This document shows positions 25,669 through 33,871 of a DNA stretch of 64,000 nucleotides, piece after piece. How positions within the stretch are numbered: the stretch's first letter is position 1; every line of letters starts with the position of its first letter. The notes beneath the pieces are model-generated. The model saw only the letters and a program-made list of their open reading frames with translations, searched no databases and was not told where the DNA came from. The translations under genes were made by a program, and so were the position numbers. This DNA comes from Cohnella caldifontis. GTDB taxonomy: Bacteria > Bacillota > Bacilli > Paenibacillales > Paenibacillaceae. The stretch lies in NCBI RefSeq assembly GCF_029360585.1, contig NZ_JAQZSJ010000014.1:1-64000 (forward strand), in the 5' to 3' direction.

Positions 25669-25725
25669 CACTTTCGCCGTCACTTATGGTACGGTTCACC
25701 GCGCTGTCTGTAACGGCAAGTTTTA
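25669..25725. repeat. rlmH-type attachment site copy A2
   Basis: On the minus strand the core reads GGTGAACCGTACCATAAGTG followed by ACGGCGAAAGTG: the G-E-P-Y-H-K-stop end of RlmH plus the same bases that follow the real rlmH stop (GACGGCGAAA). Its right side (GTAACGGCAAGTTTTA, 25710-25725) matches copy A1. It is thus a junction between two cassettes. Confidence 0.85.
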
Positions 25726-25754
25726 GGGCCATCCTTTGCGGGATGGCCCTTTTA
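25726..25754 (+). terminator. Strong hairpin beside copy A2
   Basis: GGGCCATCC-N6-GGATGGCCC followed by TTTT on the plus strand. It would stop transcripts entering from the left before the SDR gene. Confidence 0.6.
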
Positions 25755-25760
25755 AACTAA

Positions 25761-26561
25761 CTATAAGTGCCTTTTGGGCTTTGACATGCGTTCCATGATC
25801 AAGGCTACCCTGCGCCTGCTAAAAAATCGGATCATTTGAGCCATAAAGTAATTGTTTCGGCCATCGATGATATAGCTGCGTCCCTGGTCAATCCCACGAA
25901 ATCCGGCCTGTACAACCTTCTCCGGGGTCGAGAGCTTTTGGCCCGCCCCCATTTCATCGCTGCCAACCGCATCGAAAAACCCCGTCTCGGTTGCACCCGG
26001 GCACAGTGCGAGCACGCGAACGCCTCGCCCGCGTGTTTCCGCCCATAGCGCCTCAGAGAAGGACAATACAAATGCTTTAGTAGCCCCGTAAACAGTAGAA
26101 TAAGCACAAGGCATAAACGCGGCCATCGATGCCACGTTAACGATGACTCCGTCCTCTCGCCTTAGCATATCGGGCAGCAACCGATGCGTAAGATCGACTA
26201 ACGCAGCCGTGTTCAGCATAATCTCTTCCTGCTCGCGCTCCGGGTCTATTTCCTCGAAGCGGCCATAAGTGCCGACGCCTGCATTGTTTATGAGAATATC
26301 GACCGACAAGCCCAGTTCGGAAATTTGTTCAGCCAGTTGACGCGGGGCGTTCGCTTTGGACAAATCGCAAGCCAATGCATAAGCCTGCACGCCGTACTGG
26401 CGGTTGATTTCCCCAGCTATTGCATCCAGTTTGTCCTTGGAGCGCGCTGCCAGTACCACATGACAACCTCGTGCCGCCAGTTCTTTGGCATACGCTTTCC
26501 CGATTCCGGATGAAGCGCCGGTCACTACAGCCAGCTTGTTTCTATATGCGTACTTGTTCAA
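25761..26561 (-). CDS. Short-chain dehydrogenase (DltE/YqjQ-like SDR)
   Basis: The 266-residue classical SDR has TGASSGIG (residues 15-22), NNAG near residue 92, and active-site Ser plus YGATK (Tyr/Lys). It is followed by the basic C-terminal tail (FFSRRRVALIMERMSKPKRH) common in this subgroup. It lies inside the segment between attachment copies A2 and A3. Its upstream region carries one arm of an inverted repeat (26625-26672), whose other arm precedes the second SDR gene. Both are presumably controlled by the XRE regulator between them. Substrate unknown. Confidence 0.9.
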   Translation of the reverse strand: MNKYAYRNKLAVVTGASSGIGKAYAKELAARGCHVVLAARSKDKLDAIAGEINRQYGVQAYALACDLSKANAPRQLAEQISELGLSVDILINNAGVGTYGRFEEIDPEREQEEIMLNTAALVDLTHRLLPDMLRREDGVIVNVASMAAFMPCAYSTVYGATKAFVLSFSEALWAETRGRGVRVLALCPGATETGFFDAVGSDEMGAGQKLSTPEKVVQAGFRGIDQGRSYIIDGRNNYFMAQMIRFFSRRRVALIMERMSKPKRHL

Positions 26562-26624
26562 GATACAAAACCTCCTATCGATAGCACTTCTCTGTCGTAA
26601 ATTATCTTAATCGTACTGTCGGTA

Positions 26625-26672
26625 GGAGGGGGTTAACCACAGCATGTCTATTCTATTAACGGGAGTAACAGT
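26625..26672. promoter_or_regulatory. Shared control region, left arm (minus-strand SDR)
   Basis: Read on the minus strand, this 48-bp element begins ACTGTTACTCCCGTTAATAG and matches 27674-27721 at all but about four positions. A TACGAT -10-like hexamer follows at the same offset as TATGAT in the right copy. Confidence 0.65.
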
Positions 26673-26809
26673 ATCGGTACTCGTTATAGTTCTCTTTTGT
26701 GGCAACGGACGTTTAACAGAGATTATAATGATCGTGTACGAAGCGCTTTTGATTCATTTGGTTAATTACGATATATATTCTTCCATATATGTAATTTGAG
26801 GTGAGTTAC

Positions 26810-27664
26810 TTGAGAACAAATCGTTCCTCATCCGCATTGGGTGAATTCATTAAATCGCGCAGGGAACGGTTGCAACCTTCAGAGGCGGGGATCCAGCCGC
26901 TGCCCGGACGAAGACGCACTCCAGGGCTTCGAAGAGAAGAAGTCTCTTATCTTGCCCATATAAGCGTGACTTACTATACCTGGCTGGAGCAAGGCAAGGA
27001 GGTTAATCCTTCGCCGGAAGTGCTGCTAAGTATCGGCAAAGCGCTTCAGCTTGACGAAGATGAGCAGAAGCATCTGTTCGATCTTGCCAATGTAGACGCG
27101 GCGAGCGTCGTCACAGTGTCGAATAGCCGAGGGCCGGATACGGGAGTGTTGCAGAAAATCGTAGATCAACTGCATTATCCATCTTTTATCACGGACGAAG
27201 GTACGGATGTTATCGCCTGGAATCGGGCTGCAGAACTGATCGTAGCCGATTTCGGCAGTCTGCCGGACAACGAACGGAATATGATGAACATTATGTTTTT
27301 AAAGCCGGATTACCGCAACAGACTGGTGAATTGGGTAGGATTTGCCCGTTACTCCGTAGCGGTTCTGCGGGCAAGTTTCGACCTGTACAAGAACAACCCG
27401 TTATATATGGAACGGTTCGAACGCTTGAGACGGGAAAGCGAGGAATTCGTGCATTTCTGGGAGCTATATGAAATCAAGCAAAAGCGCGTAGCCACCGCTT
27501 TATTTCGTCTTCCTGACGCACAGGAGGTGGAGTTCGTGCTCCATTCCGCGGCTGTCATTGATAACGACCCTGGACTGCACTGGTGTTTCTTTGTTCCGGT
27601 TCCCGGTTCTGGCACGGAGGAGAGATTATTGCGTTTACTGGAGCTGGACAGGCAGGACAGGTAG
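26810..27664 (+). CDS. XRE-family regulator with MmyB-like ligand-binding domain
   Basis: The 284-residue protein has an N-terminal XRE helix-turn-helix (about residues 15-80, including RRTPGLRREEVSYLAHISVT and YYTWLEQGKEVNPSPEVL) and a C-terminal MmyB-like PAS-type domain (from IVDQLHYPSFITDEGTDVIA). A TTG start at 26810 is chosen because GAGGTGA lies 8 bases upstream. It is placed between two SDR genes whose control regions are inverted copies of each other, so it probably regulates both in response to a small ligand. Confidence 0.88.
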   Translation: MRTNRSSSALGEFIKSRRERLQPSEAGIQPLPGRRRTPGLRREEVSYLAHISVTYYTWLEQGKEVNPSPEVLLSIGKALQLDEDEQKHLFDLANVDAASVVTVSNSRGPDTGVLQKIVDQLHYPSFITDEGTDVIAWNRAAELIVADFGSLPDNERNMMNIMFLKPDYRNRLVNWVGFARYSVAVLRASFDLYKNNPLYMERFERLRRESEEFVHFWELYEIKQKRVATALFRLPDAQEVEFVLHSAAVIDNDPGLHWCFFVPVPGSGTEERLLRLLELDRQDR

Positions 27665-27673
27665 CTCCCGTAG

Positions 27674-27721
27674 ACTGTTACTCCCGTTAATAGAATAGAC
27701 GTGCTGAGGCTAACTCCCTCC
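27674..27721. promoter_or_regulatory. Shared control region, right arm (plus-strand SDR)
   Basis: ACTGTTACTCCCGTTAATAG and the following 28 bases repeat the left arm at 26625-26672 in opposite orientation. A TATGAT -10-like box follows. It is a candidate XRE operator. Confidence 0.65.
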
Positions 27722-27769
27722 AGTTGCTTGTATGATTCAGTGGAAGACAACGATTGGAGGGTGTTTGGC

Positions 27770-28642
27770 ATGCAAACATGGTTCATTACAGGAGCATCAG
27801 GAGGCTTGGCTTCACGTATAACTCGCCGGTTGCTGGATAGGGGGGACCGTGTAGCCGCAACGGTACGCAAGCCGGGTGTGCTTGATGATCTGCAGGTACA
27901 GTATGGCTCCCAACTATGGCAGGCTAATTTAGATCTGACAAACCCTCAGCAAATTGCTGATGTCGTGGAACGTGCATTTTCAGAACTAGGCACGATCGAT
28001 GTGTTCGTCAATAATGCAGCCTATGGATTGTATGGCGCAGTGGAGGAAGCAAGCGATAGGCAAATTGAGCATCAGTTTATGACCAATGTGCTCGGTTCCC
28101 TGCGCGCAGCGCGTGCAGTCCTGCCCTTTTTCCGCAAGCAGGGTGGCGGTCACCTTGTACAGATATCGAGTATGGCAGGTCATTATTCTGTTCCGGGCAT
28201 GGGGCTGTATTGTTCTTCGAAATGGGCGGTCGAAGGAGCCTTTGAAGCGCTGGCTAAGGAAGTGGCTCCGTTCAATATTAAGACCACTATGGTGGAGCCC
28301 GGCGGAATCCGAACGAATTTCATTACGAGCAACGCCGTATTCGGTGAGCGGATGGACGAATACCGGGATACGGAGGCGGGCCAATTCGTTAGCCTGATGA
28401 AGGGGGAACTGCCAGGTATAGATATGAGCATGTTCAACCAAATGGTTGTCGGCGATCCGGATAAAATGGCGCAGCAGATTATCCACCGTGTCGATCAGGG
28501 AGAGGGTGCTACGCGTATGGCGTTGGGCAGTGACGCCTATGAGCAAATCCGGGCAGCCCTACTGGAAAGACTGGCCGCTCTGGAAGCACAGAAAGAGCTG
28601 GCTTACTCCACTGATTCAGATGATGTGGTAAAACCATTTTAA
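27770..28642 (+). CDS. Short-chain dehydrogenase/reductase
   Basis: The 290-residue SDR begins MQTWFITGASGGLASRITRR (TGASGGLA cofactor motif). It contains VNNAAYG, Ser in QISSMAG, and YCSSKWAVEG (active-site Tyr and Lys). Its C-terminus is longer than in classical members, as in the oxidoreductase group often paired with XRE/MmyB regulators. GGAGGG lies about 9 bases before the ATG at 27770. It is the right-hand gene of the A2-A3 cassette. Confidence 0.9.
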   Translation: MQTWFITGASGGLASRITRRLLDRGDRVAATVRKPGVLDDLQVQYGSQLWQANLDLTNPQQIADVVERAFSELGTIDVFVNNAAYGLYGAVEEASDRQIEHQFMTNVLGSLRAARAVLPFFRKQGGGHLVQISSMAGHYSVPGMGLYCSSKWAVEGAFEALAKEVAPFNIKTTMVEPGGIRTNFITSNAVFGERMDEYRDTEAGQFVSLMKGELPGIDMSMFNQMVVGDPDKMAQQIIHRVDQGEGATRMALGSDAYEQIRAALLERLAALEAQKELAYSTDSDDVVKPF

Positions 28643-28677
28643 AGGACACGAAAGGACTTCGGCATCCACGGTAACTG

Positions 28678-28740
28678 ATATGCTCTTCTGCAAGTAGCCG
28701 GTTTATTTATTAAACCTGTCTACTTAAAGGGGAGCATATT
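28678..28740. repeat. Long imperfect stem-loop abutting attachment copy A3
   Basis: Outer arms ATATGCTC and GAGCATAT enclose inner arms CAAGTAG-CGGTTTA and TAAACC-G-CTACTT. It ends one base before attachment copy A3. It may act as a terminator for the SDR gene or form part of the cassette end. Confidence 0.5.
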
Positions 28741-28798
28741 TAAAACTTGCCCTTATTTGTGATACGGTTCACCTTAACGGGTCTATCGGCGAAAAGTG
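28741..28798. repeat. rlmH-type attachment site copy A3
   Basis: On the minus strand the core (28752-28773) reads GGTGAACCGTATCACAAATA and codes G-E-P-Y-H-K-stop (TAA). GAACCGTATCACAAATAA differs from a Staphylococcus SCC repeat (GAGGCGTATCACAAATAA) at only two positions. The left flank TAAAACTTGCCCTTAT is the inverted partner of A2's right flank. The right flank ends CGGCGAAAAGTG, like sequence after the true rlmH stop. Confidence 0.85.
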
Positions 28799-28831
28799 CG
28801 CCGCGACTGCATAGGAACACAATTGCAAGAA

Positions 28832-29617
28832 TTATTCTTTGGTTGGTACTTTTGTGCTAGCCTGTTTCCCATACATCAATTGAAAATACCATGTGTTTAG
28901 CTCATCCTCAATAATACGGCTTGTACTACTACAAACATAACTCATTTGGGTTACACTGCCATCTTCATTATGGAATTCGCTATCATTTCTCATTACGAGG
29001 ATTTTGTCGAGTTCCTTAATATAATATTGCATTACAGGAAGATTTGTTGTTTTCCCGGTTAAATACCATTGGAAATGCGCTACCTTGTCCGCTATTTCAT
29101 TTTTAATTGTGACTATTTCCAAATAAACATTGTTATAAATACGATTCTTCAGCTTCTTCGAATTCCAAATGAAGTCTATATTTGCGTAGGAAGTATTTAA
29201 GGCACTATAATCATAATCTGCCATCTTTATAATTGTTCTCATAATTTGCTCTTCGTTTTCATCATGTTCATATAACCCAAGATTCCGTACTGCTTTGCAA
29301 GCCTGAGTATAAAATTCCTCTAATGTTCTTCGCCGTTCTACGTTGTATCCAACTACCGAGATTATTAATGCAAGCACTCCACTCGATAGTATTCCAACGG
29401 CTATATTGGACCAAAAGTTTACTCCTTTATAATCCAAAAATAAAGCTAATGAAAGTGCAGCGACGCAGACTATTATCATGTAAATAATTGTTAGTCTGTG
29501 AATCTTCACATTAATCGTCCTCCTAGTCTTGATTACCCTATGTTTGAGATAAGAATCTTCAAAGTAAAGCGCCCACCGATAGGAGCTTCGCTTATATGTA
29601 ACTGATGATTTAGTCAT
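28832..29617 (-). CDS. Membrane protein of unknown function (two TM segments)
   Basis: The 261-residue protein has two hydrophobic helices (LTIIYMIIVCVAALSLALFL at about residues 41-60; NIAVGILSSGVLALIISVVG at about 71-90) and then a roughly 170-residue charged helical cytoplasmic part. I do not recognise the family. The ATG at 29617 overlaps the last codons of the zinc-knuckle gene (translational coupling); an in-frame TTG at 29632 is less likely. Base composition is AT-rich, unlike flanking chromosome. It lies in the recombinase cassette. A membrane effector in a defence-like pair is possible but unproven. Confidence 0.75.
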   Translation of the reverse strand: MTKSSVTYKRSSYRWALYFEDSYLKHRVIKTRRTINVKIHRLTIIYMIIVCVAALSLALFLDYKGVNFWSNIAVGILSSGVLALIISVVGYNVERRRTLEEFYTQACKAVRNLGLYEHDENEEQIMRTIIKMADYDYSALNTSYANIDFIWNSKKLKNRIYNNVYLEIVTIKNEIADKVAHFQWYLTGKTTNLPVMQYYIKELDKILVMRNDSEFHNEDGSVTQMSYVCSSTSRIIEDELNTWYFQLMYGKQASTKVPTKE

Positions 29618-30299
29618 GCTTAATGTAACCAATTGACGGGAGAAGCTTCACCTTACTTGGAGATAAATTATGATACAATCCACATCGACTACACCAAAAT
29701 TTAGTTGATCCGAATGCCATATGCTCGTAATCATCTTCCCCATCCAAGAGAAAACCCATAGCAGGATTTTGTTTATACTCCTTGTATTTCTTTAACCCCT
29801 CTTCATAAGGAGTATCGTTTTCTGCAAGGATCAGCCAATTATGTTCACAATGTTCATGTTTTCTGATATTCCTGCTGCACGGATACGGTATTGTCGTTGG
29901 TCTTCTATCTCCTACCCTGTAATATTCAAAATGATGCGGTATGCCAATAGTAATGACAACGACATCTCCACAAATACAACTGCGATACAATTTGGTACCT
30001 TCGTCATAGTCGCTATTAATATACCATCCGCTGTGAGTTCTGTCGTTGTGCTGAGAAACACATTTGTAACAAGTATGATTATGTTGCGTATTGGCTAGAC
30101 TCTTTTTGCACAAAACACACGTTTGACCTGCGACTAGGCGAGGATAGTCCAGCTTTGTTTCATGTTCTCTAACCTTTTTGGGATCAATAGAAAAGCACTC
30201 TTTGCAGAGTGTATACGTATGGGAGGGAGAGCCTATTTTCTCATGACATCTATCGCATCTTGTTTCATTTTTTAGTCCAAAAAAGCGCTTTATCTTCAT
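29610..30299 (-). CDS. Zinc-knuckle protein of unknown function
   Basis: The 229-residue protein is rich in Cys pairs: CDRCHEKIG and CKECF near the N-terminus, CVLCKK and CYKC around residues 62-79, CICGD near 110, and CSRCGLYH near 205. These suggest three zinc ribbons or treble-clef knuckles. It has no signal peptide or membrane segment. The first half resembles HNH-associated or zinc-ribbon domains in layout, but no nuclease residues are clear. Its end overlaps the membrane-protein gene start, so they form a pair in the recombinase cassette. AT-rich. Function unknown. Confidence 0.75.
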   Translation of the reverse strand: MKIKRFFGLKNETRCDRCHEKIGSPSHTYTLCKECFSIDPKKVREHETKLDYPRLVAGQTCVLCKKSLANTQHNHTCYKCVSQHNDRTHSGWYINSDYDEGTKLYRSCICGDVVVITIGIPHHFEYYRVGDRRPTTIPYPCSRNIRKHEHCEHNWLILAENDTPYEEGLKKYKEYKQNPAMGFLLDGEDDYEHMAFGSTKFWCSRCGLYHNLSPSKVKLLPSIGYIKHD

Positions 30300-30620
30300 T
30301 AATCCGCATCCCTTCTTATAGAATGGCTACAGTCCCATCCTTTTCTACACTTATTTCCTCTTCCTGATAACCTTTCAATGGAAGATAAAGGGTTCAATAG
30401 AATATCCCCCATTAATAATACCATATTATGGAATTAAGGGGACGCCCCCGCGATAAAGACTGTGCCGAGCGTAAAGCGTCGCCTGCCCAAGCAAAAGATT
30501 GATCGGCTGTAATCGCCTAAGAATCAATTGGCGAAAACTCACTCCCTTGGCGTTTGAACGGCTCAGAAACGGGGATTATGCTAGGTTTACCAATTTATTT
30601 CCATTTGGGGTGGTTTATAC
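30300..30620. other. Intergenic stretch upstream of the recombinase genes
   Basis: About 320 bases between the zinc-knuckle gene (minus) and the recombinases (plus). It holds both promoters by position. I see no convincing gene, terminator or attachment-type repeat. Composition shifts from AT-rich to mixed near 30430. Confidence 0.5.
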
Positions 30621-32151
30621 GAACCAAATTGCGATTTACGTCCGAGTATCTTCCGAGGAACAGGTAAAGAGTTATAGCATAACCCGGACAGCTTGAAGAA
30701 CTGCGCGCCTACGCCGCTGAGCAAAATCTATCCATCTACCGGGAATACGTGGACGATGGTTATTCCGGCAAGTCCATAAATGGTAGACCTGCGATGCTGG
30801 AACTGTTGGGGGATGCGAAGCGAGGTCGCTTTCACACCGTCATCACATGGAAGTTGAATCGCTTGGCACGGAACCTGGCGGATCAACTCAAGATGCTTGA
30901 ATTGTTCAAACAGCACAATATCGGTTACATGAGCCTGACTGAGCAATTCGATTCCAGCACTGCTCAAGGAGCCTTCACCTTGCAGATGCTCGGCGCTATT
31001 GCTCAAATGGAGCGGGAGCAGATTGCCCAGAACACACGCTTGGGGATGCAGAAACGAAGCGAGAAAGGTGTCTGGAATAGTGGAAATAACGTCATTGGCT
31101 ACGAATGGGTAACCGGAGTAGACGTAGAACCACACCTTAAAATTGTTCCGCATGAGGCTAGGCTTGTGCAAAGATTTTCGAACATTATCGGAGCGGGAAA
31201 GGGTTTAAAGCCATTACAAGCCATTTAAACGGCGCTGGATACACGACGAAACGGAATAAGCCTTTCAGTATCTCTGCTGTACGCGGCATTCTGACCAACG
31301 TGAATTATATTGGTCAGATTCAGTACACCGTTCATGAGAAGTTTACTGGGGCAATTAGCGACCGTTCGAAGCGGATTGTTCAGGGCACACACGAACCCAT
31401 CATTAGTATGGAGTTATGGAACGAGGTTCAAGAGTTTCTGAATAAACGTACCCGAACACCGACAAAAACCATAGAACGGCCTTATCCGCTAGCTGGCCTG
31501 TTAAAATGCCCCGTGTGCGGAAGCAGCATGGTTCCATGGCACACAAAAGCTATTCGGAAGAACGGAAGTATTCGCAAGTACCATTATTACGTATGTGGGA
31601 ATAACAACAATAAAGGTTCGACCGCATGTAAGGCGAATGCAGTTCCTGCTTCACTTGTTGAAAATGAAACGCTGGCCCGGTTTCAGCACATTCTCACGAA
31701 CAAACACTTGTTAAGTGAGATCGTCACCCGAATAAACCACAATAACAAGGAAGAAGGACCGCCATTGCGGCAACAGCTAGCTCAGATCGCGATGAGTTTA
31801 AAACAACTGGAAAAGCAGCAGCGGCGCTGTTACGAGCTATTCGAGGATGGGTTCATTGGACAAGTGGAGCTTGTTGAGAAACTTGAATCATTGAAACAAG
31901 CTATCGCAGCGCTAAACGAGAACAAAAATCAGTTGGAATCGAAGTTCGCTGAACTCGAGCGCAGCGCTGTATCACTGAAAGAAGTCCGCAGCGCATTGAA
32001 GAAGCTGTTCAAATCGTTCCATACCATCGAAGCAGGGAAACGAAATGCATTGCTCCGTGGATTTATCCAGAGCGTTCATGTACCACCTAACCGAGACGTG
32101 ACCGAATTGCACATCCAAGGCACCGCCGCACTCAAACATCTAACCATTTGA
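30621..32151 (+). pseudogene. Large serine recombinase (CcrA-position), broken by two frameshifts
   Basis: Joined across frames the gene encodes about 510 residues. It has a resolvase domain with catalytic Ser (IAIYVRVSSEEQ), WKLNRLARN and QMEREQIAQNTRLGMQKR; a recombinase domain (FSISAVRGILTNVNYIGQIQ); a zinc ribbon (LKCPVCGSSM, then YYVCGNNNNKGSTAC); and a coiled-coil tail. An extra A near 30682 (Ser-Ile-Pro-Gly-Gln expected) breaks frame one. A missing G near 31210 (Lys-Ala-Ile-Thr-Ser-His expected) breaks frame two. The expected start codon reads ACG at 30621, behind GGGGTGG. It is immediately upstream of an intact homologue, as ccrA is to ccrB. Confidence 0.85.
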
Positions 32152-32167
32152 AGGGAGATTTTTCTCA

Positions 32168-33811
32168 ATGATCACGAATAAAACGAAAGTCGCCATATAT
32201 GCGCGTGTGAGCACCGAAGACCAAGCCGAGCAAGGCTATAGCATCGATGCCCAACTCGATACCTTGCGTAAATACTGCGAATTATATGGAAAAGAGGTCT
32301 ATAAAGAGTATGTGGATGCGGGGGTAAGCGGTAAAAGTATTGAAGGCCGTTACGAGTTGCAGCGGCTCTTGAAAGATGCTGGGAACAGGAAGTTTCACGA
32401 GGTTATCGTCTGGAAGTTTAACCGCATGGCTCGCAAAAACGTTGACCTGCTCAACATCGTCGAACAATTAGAAGCCTGCAACATCACCTTCCGTTCTTTC
32501 TCAGAAAACTTCGACACCAGCACATCTATGGGGAAGTTCGCTCTTCAAATGATGGGTGCGGTCGGTGAACTTGAACGAAATACGATTGTCGATAACGTGA
32601 AAATGGGTATGAAACAGAGAGCAAAGAAGGGCGAACATAACGGCAAGCTACCGCTGGGTTATCGAGCTGTTGCTGACCCCAGCAACCTTTCCAAGCGTTC
32701 CAAAGCTGTTGTTATTGTGCCGGAGGAAGCCATTATCGTTCGAAAGATATTCGAGCTTTACGCTTCTGGAAGTGGGTTGAAGAGCATCGCCAATGAGCTC
32801 AACCACAGCGGCTATATGACGAAGACCGGCAACACCTTCTCCACGACAGCCATAAAGGAAATCCTAAACAACCCGTTCTATAACGGTAAAGTCCGTTACA
32901 ACCGCTATGAGAACTGGAGTAACAAACGTAGGCGGGGCAAGTGCGCAGACCCGATCATCGCCGACGGAAAACACGAAGCCATTATTTCCGATACATTATG
33001 GGAGAAAGTCCAGTTCCTGAGCCAGAAGAAATCCTTTACCCCGTCTCGTATTTTCGACGGTGAGTTCCTACTATCTGGGTTAATCCGCTGTCCGAAGTGT
33101 GGCGCGGCGATGGTTGCTAGCCGTACCCGTAGCAAGACGAAGACTGGAGAAATCGTGAATCGCCTGTATTACTCGTGTGGAGCCTTTCGGAGTAAGGGGA
33201 GCAGCGTGTGCTCTGCCAATAGCATTCGGAAGCAAGAAGCCGAAGATGAAGTGATGAATCGGTTAGCACGAATACTGTCCAAAGACCGCATTCTAAAGGC
33301 CATCGTGGACAAAATTAACCACAAACTCACGACCCGAACATTACCGCTCCAAGCGGAGCTAGAACACATTAGAAGCCAATTAGAACAGGCTGAGTCCAGA
33401 AAGCGGAAGTACCTCGATCTATTCGAGCATGGGAACGTGGACAAATCATTCTTCACCGGAAGAATGCAGGAGATTCAGGCCGATTTTATCAAGCTACAAG
33501 CGGAGAAGTCCCGGCTTGAAATGGAGCTATCCGAAGGCAATACATCACCTATCTCCTTCGAACAAGTGCGCGAGTTGATTCATGGGTTTAATCAGGTTCT
33601 GACCACCGCACCGTTCGAACAGCGGAAAACGTTGTTGCACCTGTTCATCAAGCGGATAACCATGAATACAAGCAAGAAGATCGAGACGATTGAACTATGC
33701 TTTGACGAAAACGTGGATTCCTACTTTTCATCGCCTCCTGTTGCGGTAACAGCGGAATCATTCCAACCGAGACAACCGGTAAAGCGGGAGAAAATCGAAA
33801 TCGCCATCTAA
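32168..33811 (+). CDS. Large serine recombinase (CcrB-like size and position)
   Basis: The 547-residue intact protein has a resolvase catalytic domain at about residues 1-150 with the nucleophile at Ser15 (VAIYARVSTEDQ) and conserved KFNRMARKN and GELERNTIVDNVKMGM. A Recombinase domain follows (about 170-270, SGLKSIANELNHSGY, then ILNNPFYNGKVRY). The zinc ribbon has Cys at about 308, 311, 337 and 347 (RCPKCG; YYSCG). A coiled-coil (about 375-450) and C-terminal tail complete it. Such enzymes integrate and excise DNA between attachment sites. It lies 16 bases after the broken partner, inside the segment bounded by rlmH-type repeats. Length matches CcrB (about 540 residues). Confidence 0.93.
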   Translation: MITNKTKVAIYARVSTEDQAEQGYSIDAQLDTLRKYCELYGKEVYKEYVDAGVSGKSIEGRYELQRLLKDAGNRKFHEVIVWKFNRMARKNVDLLNIVEQLEACNITFRSFSENFDTSTSMGKFALQMMGAVGELERNTIVDNVKMGMKQRAKKGEHNGKLPLGYRAVADPSNLSKRSKAVVIVPEEAIIVRKIFELYASGSGLKSIANELNHSGYMTKTGNTFSTTAIKEILNNPFYNGKVRYNRYENWSNKRRRGKCADPIIADGKHEAIISDTLWEKVQFLSQKKSFTPSRIFDGEFLLSGLIRCPKCGAAMVASRTRSKTKTGEIVNRLYYSCGAFRSKGSSVCSANSIRKQEAEDEVMNRLARILSKDRILKAIVDKINHKLTTRTLPLQAELEHIRSQLEQAESRKRKYLDLFEHGNVDKSFFTGRMQEIQADFIKLQAEKSRLEMELSEGNTSPISFEQVRELIHGFNQVLTTAPFEQRKTLLHLFIKRITMNTSKKIETIELCFDENVDSYFSSPPVAVTAESFQPRQPVKREKIEIAI

Positions 33812-33871
33812 ATTTATAAAAACGTTTGCAAATACGATATTCTAAGTAACGGTTACAAGGAGATGATGAGT

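Noticed and set aside
32168..33811. Calling the recombinase a sporulation (SpoIVCA-like) or prophage integrase
   Set aside because: There are no phage or skin-element genes nearby, and a second adjacent recombinase plus rlmH-end repeats favour the SCC-type interpretation, though family membership still needs a tree.
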